The notes beneath the pieces were generated by a model. The model made no database searches and was not told the origin of the DNA. It saw nothing but the letters and a program-made list of their open reading frames with translations. Made by a program: the position numbers and the translations under genes. From contig OX442314.1 in assembly GCA_949358305.1 (NCBI GenBank), forward strand, positions 27,699,118 to 27,763,117: a stretch of 64,000 bases of DNA, given 5' to 3'. This DNA comes from Strigamia acuminata. Taxonomy: Eukaryota > Arthropoda > Chilopoda > Geophilomorpha > Linotaeniidae. Each line of letters begins with the position of its first letter. The stretch's first letter is position 1. Shown here one piece after another: positions 14,463 to 25,207 of the stretch.

Positions 14463-15275
14463 ATGAGTACGAAGCAATTTTGCAACATTTCCAACCACGA
14501 AAAATGCATGAGTGAAGAAACCCATCCCAGAAAAAGCTGGCTCAGAATCCGCCAACCATACGACTCGCTCCTCAGGAAAATTAAAATAGATCCCCACGAA
14601 CTGCAACGCGACAAGTGCAAGTCCATCTCCGCCGTCTTTCCCGGCACCCCGAAATTTTTCCGACACGACTCCAAGTCCAAATCCAACGACAAGTACAAAC
14701 CGACCATCAAAGTATGCGGAGTGCAATACCGCTGCGAGTTCACAGGTTGTAGAGACAGCAAAGAGAAATCAAAGTCAAGGAAAATGGAATTGAAACCGTC
14801 GTCCATGTTCAAGGAACGATCGACGGTGAAACGACCACAGGTCGTGAGTTGCGACTTCTCGAGTATTCTCGACGGTTCGGACGGAGTTTGGCAACCAAAT
14901 CAGCGCATTGCGTACAACTTTCTGCGGGTGAACGGCGTGCATGTGAAGAAGATGGAGGATGACAGCAAGAACTGCTTGATGAACAAACACTCGCGGAATA
15001 TGCAGTACGAAAACCACCATTGGAAGTCGGACGTTTTCAATGTGGATCAGCCAAAGTTGAAGATTAATTTGAGACGGCGGCAAAACTCGAACAGGAATCC
15101 CATCACGTGGGAGGAGACGAAACACGACGCGCCGAATTGGCACAAGTGCGACACGCCGTTGTTCGACATGACCGTTTCGGACAGGATTTATGCGAGGCCG
15201 GCGGTCAAGTGTCGCAAGATGGAGATCATTCGCAACCCGATCACCGGCGAGGAAGTGAATTTTACACGTGGTTGA
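14463..15275 (+). CDS. NPITGE-family tandem gene 4
   Basis: The 270-residue member represents the second subtype. The ATG at 14463 matches the start of genes 2 and 3; the open frame reaches 14397 but without an earlier ATG. Motifs in order: MSTKQFCNISNHEKC, the IRQPYDSLLRKIKID block, FPGTPKFFRHDSKSK, QYRCEFTGCRDSKE, then SCDFSSILDGSDGVWQPNQR, VNGVHVKKMEDDSK, NKHSRNMQYENHHWKSDVF, two NPIT motifs (NPITWEE and the C-terminal RNPITGEEV) and WHKCDTPLFDMTVSD. It lacks the REKDSA-VRALVGPLRKE module of genes 1-3. It shares SILxGxxxxxVWQP and GVHVK-EDDSK with gene 5, so it links the two ends of the cluster. Function unknown. Confidence 0.82.
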   Translation: MSTKQFCNISNHEKCMSEETHPRKSWLRIRQPYDSLLRKIKIDPHELQRDKCKSISAVFPGTPKFFRHDSKSKSNDKYKPTIKVCGVQYRCEFTGCRDSKEKSKSRKMELKPSSMFKERSTVKRPQVVSCDFSSILDGSDGVWQPNQRIAYNFLRVNGVHVKKMEDDSKNCLMNKHSRNMQYENHHWKSDVFNVDQPKLKINLRRRQNSNRNPITWEETKHDAPNWHKCDTPLFDMTVSDRIYARPAVKCRKMEIIRNPITGEEVNFTRG

Positions 15276-15654
15276 GTTGGTTTTCGATTAGTTTGGCTTT
15301 GGAATTATTATTGGGTTCTGACTTCTGAGTCGACAAAAAATGGAAAAATAAGAAATGATGAGTGAAGGAAAAAAAATCGTAATTCTAAACATAAATTGAT
15401 TAGTATATTTTTATAAAAAATATGTAAAAATATATTTTTATTAAAAAATATGTAAAAACAACGCAAAAGTTAATTGTATTAAAAAAATGTGCAAAATGGA
15501 ATTATTCTCTCTTTTATTTTTATTTTTATTTTATTTTATTAATAAAAATTAGAATTATTTGTCATCAACAGGACCCGTATTAATTATGCAAAAATTGATG
15601 AAAACAGAATATTTTATGACGAAATAGATAAAACAGCAATATTTTTGTATCTGA

Positions 15655-16115
15655 AAATAGTGTACAAAATAACGTAAAAACACCAATTTTGTGTACAAAA
15701 TAACGTAAAAACACCAATTTTGTGTACACAATAATGTAAAAACACCAATTTTGTGTACAAAATAACGTAAAAACATTATTTTTTGTACAAAATAACGTAA
15801 AAAATTATTTTTTGTACAAAATAACGTAAAAACACAAATCCTGTGTACAAAATAACGTGAAAACACCAATTTTGTGTAGAAAATACCGTAAAAACACCAA
15901 TTTTGTGTATAAAATAACGTAAAAACACCAGTTTTGTGTACAAAATAACGTAAAAACATTATTTTTTGTACAAAATAACGTAAAAACACAAATGGTGTGT
16001 ACAAAATAACGTAAAAACACAAATGGTGTGTACAAAATAACGTAAAAACACAAATGGTGTGTACAAAATAACGTAAAAACACAAACGTTGTGTCCAAAAT
16101 AACGTAAAAACACCA
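15655..16115. repeat. GTGTACAAAATAACGTAAAA minisatellite
   Basis: About fifteen copies of a roughly 29-30 bp unit GTGTACAAAATAACGTAAAA plus a variable ACACCAATTT or ACACAAATG end. Variant types are grouped in blocks, which suggests unequal exchange. A long minus-strand open frame across it is an artefact of the repeat. Confidence 0.95.
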
Positions 16116-16408
16116 ATTTGTATGCAAAAAAATAAACGAAAACAGCACATTTTGATTTAAAAACTCATTTTTTCCTAACACTCCTTCGCTTGCCTCAACG
16201 GTGGCGCCGTCCCCACACCATCACATCCGCAACACACAAAACCCCCAAAACCAACTCCAAAACAAACCGACGTCATTCCGCCATTTGTTCCCCCACGAAA
16301 CAATAACCACATCACTCCCCAATTATTACTAAACCACACAACACAACAAGACTAACGCGAAAAATGTTTAGACATCCAATACAAGAAAATTAACCAAGTA
16401 AGTTGACG

Positions 16409-17401
16409 ATGAGTTACGACAAACCAGTCCGTTTCGTAAAATACATGAGCGAAATTGGCTCCGAAGAAAGCCGAGCACGATGCAGCATTCGAATCAAGAA
16501 ACCACCGGTCGTCACGGCTGCGACGTGTCGTCCTTTTCTCTTACGTAACATGAACAAACCTCCGGTACCTTCAACACGAATCCTCCGCAGAAAACAAGTG
16601 CTCTCCTACAGACACCGGAACCCCGAGTACAGCAGTCGACAAGTGCGCAGGGCCTTAAATTGCAGAGACACTTCCTATTGGAACCTCAACCCCATCGTAA
16701 GAAAAACCAAACAACACACCAACGCCAACGTTCGTCCGGACGGCGTTAAGGCCCGATTCAGGCCGCTCGCCGCCCCTGGAGACCGCACAACGGACAACTT
16801 GTCGCCAGCCGAACCTAAGAAATTCTCCGACAGCTCGCGAAGAGGGACCTACCAATCGCAATACGTGCACCAATGTCTGAGCGACGAGGAGGACGACCCC
16901 GACTCGAAGTTGCGGGTGGTTAAGGTGAATCCCGCTTTGGTTACGACCGATATGAGGGACTGTGCGGTTCCGGAGAAGAAGAAAAATAAGAGGATGCTGC
17001 ACCCGGCTTACGTCAACGGCAGCGCGTATTATAGTATTCTTGGGCCGGCTGCGGATCAGATTGTGTGGCAGCCGACGCGCTCGATGGCGTACGAGTTGGT
17101 CGGGACGAAGGGCGTGCACGTGAAGAGGTGGGAAGACGACAGCAAGCAAAAGATTATGAATAAACAAAAACACAATTTGAAATTTAAAAACCATCATTGG
17201 AAATCGACGGTTTTCGCCGAGCCGAAGAAGGATCTGGGGAATGAAAACGTTTATAAATACAATAATATTCTTCAGGAGAACGGGAGTGAGGTTTCGCGGC
17301 GCGCTGAGAGCGTCATTAGTCGGAGACGTGGTGCGGATGTTCGCAATCCTATCACGGGGGCGAGGATATCATACGATCGCAAAAGTTGCAGGGAAGAGTG
17401 A
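16409..17401 (+). CDS. NPITGE-family tandem gene 5
   Basis: The 330-residue, basic member starts MSYDKPVRFVKYMSEIGSEE. The ATG at 16409 is the first in frame. Its N-terminal half shares only scattered features with genes 1-4 (CMSE-like start, basic IRIKKP block). The second half aligns with gene 4: YYSILGPAADQIVWQPTRS, GTKGVHVKRWEDDSKQ, KNHHWKSTVF and, at the C terminus, VRNPITGARISYDR. No signal peptide or membrane segment. AATAAA at 17596-17601. The motif order confirms the family; biochemical role not recognised. Confidence 0.8.
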   Translation: MSYDKPVRFVKYMSEIGSEESRARCSIRIKKPPVVTAATCRPFLLRNMNKPPVPSTRILRRKQVLSYRHRNPEYSSRQVRRALNCRDTSYWNLNPIVRKTKQHTNANVRPDGVKARFRPLAAPGDRTTDNLSPAEPKKFSDSSRRGTYQSQYVHQCLSDEEDDPDSKLRVVKVNPALVTTDMRDCAVPEKKKNKRMLHPAYVNGSAYYSILGPAADQIVWQPTRSMAYELVGTKGVHVKRWEDDSKQKIMNKQKHNLKFKNHHWKSTVFAEPKKDLGNENVYKYNNILQENGSEVSRRAESVISRRRGADVRNPITGARISYDRKSCREE

Positions 17402-17629
17402 AAATTATAAATTGTTTATTTTTTTTTTTATTTTTTATTTTTTTTTTTACTTTATTTTGTTTAATTAATATTTTAAAATTTCATATAATGCAATGTCAAT
17501 GTTAAAATCGTAAATATTTAAGTTGCAAATTTTAAATATTTTGTTTTGTGAATGGCAGTAAAACGTTATGCGTGTAAATGTACAATATGTAAAAGAATAA
17601 AAATCGTATAAATGGATGGATTTTCCTCC

Positions 17630-18045
17630 ATAGAAAAGCATTTTTTCCTCTTAGAAATGCATTTTTTCTCTCAGAAATACATTTTTTCTCTTAAAAATGC
17701 ATTTTTTTCTTGGAAATGCACTTTTTTCTCTAAGAAATGCAATTTTTCTCTTAGAAATGAATTTTTTCCTCATAGAAATGCATTTATCCTCTTAGAAATG
17801 CATTTTTTCTCTTAGAAATGCATTTTTCTCTCAGAAATACATTTTTTCTCTTAAAAATGCATTTTTTTTCTTAGAAATGCACTTTTTTCTCTAAGAAATG
17901 CAATTTTTCTCTTAGAAATGCATTTTTTCCTCTTAGAAATGCATTTATCCTTTTAGAAATGCATTTTTCTCTTAGAAATCCATTTTTTCTTTTAGAAATT
18001 CATTTTTTCCCTTAGAAATCCATTTTCTTCTCTTAGGAATGCATC
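17630..18045. repeat. CTTAGAAATGCATTTTTTCT minisatellite
   Basis: About fourteen copies of a 28-29 bp unit centred on CTTAGAAATGCATTTTTTCT, with higher-order blocks (the order of variants at 17640-17760 recurs at 17820-17940). Confidence 0.93.
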
Positions 18046-18179
18046 TTTCTCATAAAAATACATTTTTACATCCAAAAATTTCCCTATTACACAAAAGTTC
18101 AATTTTAGGCACAATAATAAACGCCCTCGTGATTTCATTGACCATCTCAACCCCAATGCACATTTCTCCCAAATCAAAA

Positions 18180-18181
<2 letters not shown>

Positions 18182-18256
<75 letters not shown>
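18182..18256. repeat. 75-base poly(A) tract
   Basis: Seventy-five consecutive A residues upstream of tandem gene 6. No upstream retroposed gene or SINE body is obvious, and no target-site duplication was seen. It may be a simple microsatellite expansion, and its length is likely to be unreliable in assembly. Confidence 0.95.
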
Positions 18257-18258
<2 letters not shown>

Positions 18259-18478
18259 TTCATCTCCAACAAACACTAAAAACAAACAACCCAAATCTCA
18301 ATTTCCACACTCCCACAATCACGTATTTCAATTTATCTAATCCATTGTTATCTATCACTCATTGTAAGTTCAGTTCTTTTCCGCACCCTGGCCGACTTGG
18401 TTCAGCACAAAAATTAACCAATGTAAATCCATCCCCGGACCACTCAACCGCACAAAAAGACAAAAAATTCCAGCAAGA

Positions 18479-19426
18479 ATGAAAGGCAGGTCACTCGTCA
18501 GCAACCGAATGTCCATAGCGGACCTCGGCGACGACACAGCCTGGAAATACCACATACGAATTAAGCCTCAAAACGTAGCAGCGTCGAGCCATCCCTTTTC
18601 CGTCTACGAAATCAACTCCAAATCATCCGCACAACACACTCTCAGACCCCGACTAATCCACCACCACTACCAGGACTTACGACAACTAAATCTCCCCATC
18701 TTCGACGCAAAATCCAACGGCCGCAGCTCTCCGACGGGCCGCTGTTTCGGGCGCTGCTCTCCGCATCCGCACGGACGCTGCTCCCCGAACCTCCTGCATT
18801 ACTCCGAGCAACCCGACACGACAATTCGTCCGCTGAGCCCCCGAAGTGCGCAGAACCTCAATTTCGACAGCTCCAGGGTGCAAACGCAATTGAGTTGGGT
18901 CCCGAAGAACAAACAAGACACGGAGGTTTCGCCTCGACGAATACGAAAAAATGTCGTTTCGAATTGCGAGAGAAAGGCGTTCAAAATTAACGAGGAATAC
19001 GGGCAAAATGTGGTCAAAGAGGCGCGCAGCACGCGGCACTTGCGCACGCAGGCTGCGAGCACGTATAATTTTCTGGACGGCGCGGCGGAGTCGGTGTGGA
19101 AGCCGGGTCGCCGACAGAGTCGTCCGGCGATGCACACGAGTCAGTTGAACTTCGATAACTGTGATAACGTTGAGAAGAGACAGCGCGAGCGGCCTTCGAA
19201 GCGTTTGAATCGTGATTGCAGTAAATCTAGTTTGTTTGGTTCGGACATATCAAACGTGAATAAGAAACGGCATCGGAATTTGAACGTTTCGAACGTGTGC
19301 AGCGGGGAAGTGTTGTTCAGACCGAGTATCAAGGTTAAGCAATTTGACGACGTGCGCAATCCGATTACTGGTGAATGTATTAGTTACACGCAGCTTTGTC
19401 CGGCGGAGAAAAAGAAGGGACTTTAG
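18479..19426 (+). CDS. NPITGE-family tandem gene 6 (most divergent)
   Basis: The 315-residue member starts MKGRSLVSNRMSIADLGDD. It keeps the family skeleton in weaker form: a WKYHIRIKPQ block resembling the KIHQP/IRIKKP region, STYNFLDGAAESVWKPGRR corresponding to the SILxG-VWQP block, SKSSLFGSD where the others have HHWKSxVF, and VRNPITGECISYTQL near the C terminus. A short Cys/Gly/Arg-rich repeat (GRCFGRCSPHPHGRCSPN) at about residues 85-103 is unique to it. AATAAA at 19507-19512. It is basic and soluble, with unknown function. Confidence 0.75.
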   Translation: MKGRSLVSNRMSIADLGDDTAWKYHIRIKPQNVAASSHPFSVYEINSKSSAQHTLRPRLIHHHYQDLRQLNLPIFDAKSNGRSSPTGRCFGRCSPHPHGRCSPNLLHYSEQPDTTIRPLSPRSAQNLNFDSSRVQTQLSWVPKNKQDTEVSPRRIRKNVVSNCERKAFKINEEYGQNVVKEARSTRHLRTQAASTYNFLDGAAESVWKPGRRQSRPAMHTSQLNFDNCDNVEKRQRERPSKRLNRDCSKSSLFGSDISNVNKKRHRNLNVSNVCSGEVLFRPSIKVKQFDDVRNPITGECISYTQLCPAEKKKGL

Positions 19427-19639
19427 TTGATTTCTTTTTAGTTTTAGAAAATGTTTTATTTGGTTTGATTTTGTGTGATAACTGATACGGTTTTAGAAAA
19501 ATATGAAATAAAATGTGAAATTTGTCTCCCACGATTTTTTGTTGATTATAATTACGAAATTAGCGGTATCAAAAACCGGTATTTTTTAAGAAAATACCGA
19601 ATACTGTCTTTGGTATCGGTTTCTTCCGTTGAATGACAT

Positions 19640-19835
19640 TTTTTTAAACATAAAAATGTGAGTTTTCGATTTTTATACGTAAAAATTAGAAATTAATCGA
19701 TTTTTATACGTAAAAATTAGAAATTAATCGATTTTTATACGTAAAAATTAGAAATTAATCGATTTTTATACGTAAAAATTAGAAATTAATCGATTTTTAT
19801 ACGTAAAAATTAGAAATTATTCAATTTTTTCCACA
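19640..19835. repeat. ATTAGAAATTAATCGATTTT tandem repeat
   Basis: Five or six near-perfect copies of a 31-bp unit that includes ATCGATTTTTATACGTAAAA. It closes the tandem cluster on its right side. Confidence 0.93.
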
Positions 19836-20276
19836 AAAAAATGAGAATATATTGATTTTTTAACTTAAAAATGAGAATTTATCAAATTTCTTAACTTAAA
19901 AATCTTATATACTCTCAATTTATAAATTTAAAAAAAAAATTCAATTTCAACTAATAAAACCAACACCTGATAACATAACAATCCCACATTCATCAAACTG
20001 CTACAACCCATTCAAAATAATAATTTAAAAAAATTAAAATGAAAACATTACGATTAAAATAGTATAATATTTAACATCGCAGCTATTTTATTTTACCGTA
20101 TTACCGAAAAATACTGGTTTTACCAAAAGTCTCGATTTATAGAAATCCTCTTACAAATAATTACACGAGTAATAATTCTTCATTTTAATTATATCAGAGT
20201 TTTGAACCGTAGGTCTTTTTACTGCGTTTGAACATTGACCTCCATTCATTGCTCGTCGGGTTCCTCGACTTACAAG
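19836..20276. other. Intergenic AT-rich spacer upstream of FAH
   Basis: Between the last tandem gene's 3' repeats and the FAH start codon. I see only AT-rich unique sequence, with no domain, exon or clear promoter motif. Confidence 0.4.
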
Positions 20277-23200
20277 ATGTCGTTTTTGAACGTCGATCCG
20301 CAAAGCGATTTTCCCATCCAAAATTTGCCATATGGCGTATTTTCGACTCAAAAAATGGTGAGTTTTTGTGTTTTTTGTGTGTTTTTCAGCCCAAATTTGA
20401 TTCACTTTTAGCCGGTGCATCGGATTGGAGTGGCGATAGGGGATCAAATATTGGATTTACGAGCGATAAAACATCTGTTCGACGGGCAGTATATGAGAAA
20501 TCAGCAACAAGTGCTCGATGAAGTAATTATACACATATATAAATTTTATATCTAAAAATTTAAAAAATTTAAAAAATTTTGTCAGCCTTCGCTTAATGCA
20601 TTTATGGCACTGGGTCGTCCAGCTTGGATGGAAGCCAGACGTTTAATTGCGCAACTGCTATCTGGTGATGACGCAAGGATCCGCGATGACCCTGAACTCA
20701 GAGCCAAGTATTATCTTCCTTATCTTCGCGATGGAAATGAGAAACTGTAGCAAACTTTGCTTATTTATAGGGCTTTTGTTCACCAAAGCGACGCAACGAT
20801 GCACTTGCCAGCCGAAATTGGTTAACTAAATCAATAAAGAAATGAATAAATTTTTGATGTTTTCGTTTGCTTCGTTTTGTTTAGGTGATTATACTGATTT
20901 CTATTCATCAATTCACCATGCAACTAATGTTGGTACTATGTTTCGTGGAAAAGAGAATGCCTTAATGCCCAATTGGTAATTTTGCTTATTAATCTTGATG
21001 CCAAAATCCAACTGAAAAATTCCAATCTGCGCAAAAAATACATGATTTTTAGAAATGATACAAGATAGCAGCACTAAATAGTTGTAGACTTTTGTGTGAA
21101 TACAGTCGAAACTCTTTAAAACGAATCGCGATGTAACGAATTATCGATATAACGAATACCTAAAAATGGCTGGTTTAGTTGCCAATTCGTTATAACGAAT
21201 TGATTTTTCAGGTCCCTTGCTTGTGATTCGTTATAAAGAGTTTCGACTGTACTGGATTTAGTGCTTGAATTTGGCATCAAAATACTGAGCGTAGATTGTA
21301 TGTTCAGAGTTTAGACCGCACTAGGCGAGTTCAAAGTTTCGGATTTTACGGTTTTTACCGAATTTTTATTCACCATGTACTCGGGCGATAACGATCATTT
21401 TCAGTCATTTTCGGTACGTTTTTGGACAATAGAGAGTTTGCGGGATGCATTTTTCCCATATTTTGTGCCACGTTACACTATATTAGTGCCATATCGTAAG
21501 GGAAAAATCTTTAGTGTATCGTTTTCAACACTAAATTAAAATATAGCGCAGCCAATCAGAATTGAGAACACTAAATTGTTAGCTCCGCCCACACAACAGT
21601 CAAAGGTATGTAGATTGAATGATAAGTGAGGCCCAAAATTAAATTTTAGGCCCAAAGCCATACTTTATAGGCATAATAATGGAATTTTATGCAGAAATTT
21701 GCACATTTACGCCCCCAAATTGAATTTTTAGGCCCAAAATTACTAACTGTCAGTAGTTGGCTGAAATAGTGTAGTGATAAGGGAAAAGTGCAGCCCGCAA
21801 AAACTTAATTTATCATTTTTCCCTTACACTATTTTTATACGGTATAGTCTTTAACTGTGAGGGAAAAATGCAACTCGCAAACTCTCTATTGATATGGCAG
21901 AAACGAAGCTAAAACGTGTTGCAAATTTGGGATCATTACTTATTTAAATCAAGTAAATATTTTTAATTCATTGCAATTTAACAACAGCGCAATTTTGGGA
22001 GCAATTTTAGTGATCGCAAATTAGGACATCGCAAATATGGTCCTACACCGTAACTTTGAACTTATTGTATACCGTAACTAACATTGCAATATTGTCTGTT
22101 TAAACTCAACTAGGAAATACCTCCCTGTCGGTTATCATGGCAGGGCCTCGTCGGTTGTCATTTCGAAGACTCCGATTAGAAGACCTGTGGGACAATCTCG
22201 ACCAAACGACAGTAAGTGCATTCTGACAATTATACAGGGTGTCCCAAAAGCCAGCCATTGTGGCAAAAATTAAATTTTTACTGCAAAAGTACTGAATTTC
22301 TTCAATAAATGTATTCAAATTTCCATTATTATGCAAGTTAACAAGAAAAACTACCATTTTTTTTAATGTCTAAATTAATTTATTTTCATAAGAAGAAAAA
22401 ATTTCAATTTGCTGATTTATTTTCCCTTTTTTCTTAAAAAAAAAAACAGTTAACTTAAGATGACTAACTTGTAAGATAAGTTGGATAGTACTAATTTGAT
22501 GGTGCTCTACAACTTTCTGATTGGAAATTGTGCTCTAACCTGATTGGACATAAAATGGAAAACTACATTGCCAATGATGCTTTGGAATTTTCTATTTTCA
22601 ATTTTACACGTTCAACTGCAATTTAAAAGAGACTTTTTGAATGCAGCTAGAATTTCTTTTGATTGTTTTGTTTAGCTCAGCCACCAGTATTCGGTGCCTG
22701 CAAGCAACTCGATTTCGAGTTAGAGATGGCTTTCTTCAACGGACCCGCAACTACGTTAGGCCAACCAATTCCCGCATCTAAAGCTGAAGATTACATTTTT
22801 GGAATGGTCCTTATGAACGATTGGAGTGGTCTGCCATTAATTTAACTCCCTTTAACCTATTAGTAATTGCGTGAATGTTTTTATAGCAAGAGATATCCAA
22901 AAATGGGAATATGTTCCTCTTGGCCCATTTACATCGAAGAATTTAGGAACTGTGATCTCACCGTGGGTTGTCACAATGGAAGCTTTGGAACCATTTAAAA
23001 CCAACAATTCTTCTCAGGTGACTTAATAAAATACAGTGTAATCTGTACAGACTGGACAGGTTTGCAGGACCTAACCTATATCTCATCTGGACACCCTTTT
23101 AGTCAAATGTCCAATATCCGGTCTGTACAGACTACAATGTATGTGTGCATGTTTAAAAGGAAATGAATAAATGTTTGAAATTTCTTGATAGGATCCAGAG

Positions 23201-24640
23201 CCATTTCCATATTTGCAACACAAGGATCCTTACTCGTTTGATATTAAATTAGAAGTTGCACTGACACGTAACCACAAATTTATATTAAGCATTAAAAATA
23301 CGATATCTATTGCCAGGGGAAAATAACGTGGCGTCCCAACCTAACCTGGCAGGATACCGGGAATTATTTCCCGGTGGCCCATGGAACTACGAATTTTTCT
23401 CTCCGTTCGTTGTGGCCCGATCTATCCAGATTTCCGGGTATATATTTGTTCCCGTGGCCCGACCTGTCCAGATTTCCCGGTACTAAATTTGTTCCCAGTC
23501 CAGCCCTGCCTGTTTTTTTTTGGTCGTTTTTCAAGTTTCATTACCAAAATTTTTTTATGCCGATTTAATAATAAATAATAAATAATAAAAGTTGAATTTT
23601 TGCTGGAAAATTGTGGCTCGGACCCACGATTTCAGGGCAGGGCCGCCAAACCGAAGCCTTACTTTTACCATATCAATTGGCATTTTGGACCAAAGCATTT
23701 TCCCCTATCAATAGATATTTCCTAAAAAAAAAAAATTAAATTCCATTTAACCAAAAACTCCTTTCAAATTCAGCTAAGGGAACCAACACACCACTTACAA
23801 TCTGCAAAACAAACTTTAAGGTAACTTTGAAATATTTCAATTGAATTACACACATAAAAATTCTTATTTATCTTGATAGAATATGTATTGGACTATGAAA
23901 CAACAATTGGCTCAGCAGACAGTAACAGGTTGCAATCTGAATCCAGGAGACCTCCTAGCATCTGGCACCATTAGTGGCGAGGTAACTCATGCCTAGTGCA
24001 TTAAAAATAAAATTATAAACAATAAAGCCTCTATTTAGACGCCAGATTCTTTTGGAAGCATGTTGGAACTATCTTGGAGGGGGACAAAACCTCTGAACAT
24101 TGGCAATGGTTTAACACGCGTCTTCATTGAAGATGGGGATGAGGTTATCATGAATGGTAAGAGCGAAACTAACAGTGGCGAGTCACCGCATAGGCGCAAA
24201 CAAACGCATATCTGCAGGGCTGGACTGAGTACAAATTTAGTACCGGGAAATCTGGATGTGTCAGACCACAGGGACAGGCTACGAGGGGCCAGGGAATGGG
24301 CCAAGGTGGGCCTGCCACCGGTCACTGAGTCACGAGCCAGTCCAGCACTGCATATCTGGACCTTTGGATAAATATAAATCCACACACCACCAAAGTCCCT
24401 ATGCCAGGGCCTCAAAAACAATTGTTGATTTAAGAAATAGGGTGCGCTTTGGGGCCCTCCAAATGAATGATCCGCCACTGGAAAGCAATGTGGTTTATCT
24501 GATTTAAAAAGTGTTAATTATGTTCTGTAGGTTACTGTCAAGGAAATGGCTATCGAATTGGATTTGGCTCTTGCAGCAGCAAAGTTTTGCCAGCAATTTT
24601 AGACATCAGATCAAGTGAACAAGCCAAAGTCGAACTCTAG
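20277..24640 (+). CDS. FAH: Fumarylacetoacetase (13 exons)
   Basis: This enzyme hydrolyses 4-fumarylacetoacetate to fumarate and acetoacetate, the last step of tyrosine catabolism. Exons: 20277-20357, 20412-20522, 20586-20707, 20771-20820, 20885-20975, 22114-22211, 22676-22828, 22887-23017, 23192-23267, 23774-23820, 23880-23981, 24039-24156, 24531-24640. All introns are GT-AG and the joined frame is 429 codons plus stop, against 419 for human FAH. The N terminus ([20 protein letters not shown]) is the family's SH3-like domain start. Metal and catalytic residues fall at the human numbers: D126, H133, R142, E199, E201, D233, Q240, K253, T350, E364. The main oddity is a 12-residue tail beyond the usual VLPAL end ([12 protein letters not shown]). 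Introns 5, 6, 8, 9 and 12 carry small transposons. AATAAA at 24753-24758. Cytosolic, dimeric in known members. Confidence 0.97.
21103..21249. mobile_element. pogo/Tigger-like MITE in FAH intron 5
   Basis: 147-bp palindromic element with terminal inverted repeats starting CAGTCGAAACTCTTTAAAAC and ending AAAGAGTTTCGACTG, flanked by TA on both sides. Ends of this kind and TA targets are typical of non-autonomous pogo/Tigger elements. There is no coding capacity. Confidence 0.85.
21427..21891. mobile_element. TIR element in FAH intron 5
   Basis: Inverted ends CAATAGAGAGTTTGCGGG and CGCAAACTCTCTATTG enclose 465 bp with internal GGGAAAAAT/ATTTTTCCC repeats in both orientations. It is non-coding. 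Superfamily not assigned. Confidence 0.65.
22233..22550. mobile_element. Fragmentary mariner-type element in FAH intron 6
   Basis: Starts TATACAGGGTGTCCCAAAAG, the same end as the palindromic element at 49442-50366. It contains CTACAACTTTCTGATTGGAA and CTCTAACCTGATTGG, subterminal sequences shared with that element and with the intact mariner at 52366. The central part differs, so this is an old deleted copy. Confidence 0.6.
23034..23139. mobile_element. pogo-like MITE in FAH intron 8
   Basis: Ends CAGTGTAATCTGTACAGAC and GTCTGTACAGACTACAATG, each preceded or followed by TA. At 106 bp it is a small non-coding palindromic element. Confidence 0.7.
23311..23508. mobile_element. hAT-like MITE fragment in FAH intron 9
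   Basis: Its right end (CAGTCCAGCCCTG) and internal CCAGATTTCCCGGTACTAAA match, in reverse, the MITE at 24215-24350. The left end near 23311 is unclear and no target duplication was found, so the boundary is approximate. Confidence 0.45.
24215..24350. mobile_element. hAT MITE with 8-bp target duplication in FAH intron 12
   Basis: Terminal repeats CAGGGCTGGACTG and CAGTCCAGCACTG bound 136 bp. The flanks are perfect 8-bp direct repeats, CATATCTG at 24207-24214 and 24351-24358. CAGGG-type ends with 8-bp duplications are diagnostic of hAT elements. Confidence 0.9.
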
Positions 24641-25207
24641 AGAAAATCCAAGATGGCCGTTGGCCGGTGTAGAAATGTGAAAAACATGCGGCCATTGAAC
24701 GACGGCAAACTTGATCAAAATAACAAACACCTGACTATAAAAATGTACAAGAAATAAAGATTCATTTTGTTTCTCACTATAAATATTAAATGGGGCACAT
24801 ACTTCCAATCTGAACGTTAAAAAATACACCAATCCGAGCTAAACAATTGAACGGACACCTTGAAATGAAATTTGAGAAGTGCAGCTCGCAGATCGAATCG
24901 TCATGCTTCTGATTGGTTACTTAGGCAGAGGACCAAAAAGTCCAGATTTTTAAATAATTTTTTCATTTTTAGTTTTATTCCATATAAATTTCTTTTATTT
25001 CTAAAACGAATTTTGGATATTTCTATCCAATAAAAACGAGTAATATCGCAATTCCACCGTGTTGTGTTTCTTCGAGTTGCATGTAGATGTCAGCACCAAA
25101 CATTCTCGCCGCAACGTCACCAGTGACGCGCACCAATCAGCGCGCCAGCGCAAAATCCGATCTGTTGCCATGTCTGTGTTCGATGCCGGCAAATAACGTG
25201 TCACAAA

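Noticed and set aside
15555-16181. Long minus-strand open frame rich in CFYVILYT/FLRYFVH repeats
   Set aside because: It is the translation of the 29-30 bp minisatellite at 15655-16115; all three frames give similar repeats and nothing outside the array supports a gene.
18039-18482. Open frame with a run of Lys residues
   Set aside because: The run is the 75-base poly(A) tract; the flanking frame has no domain and overlaps the 5' side of tandem gene 6.
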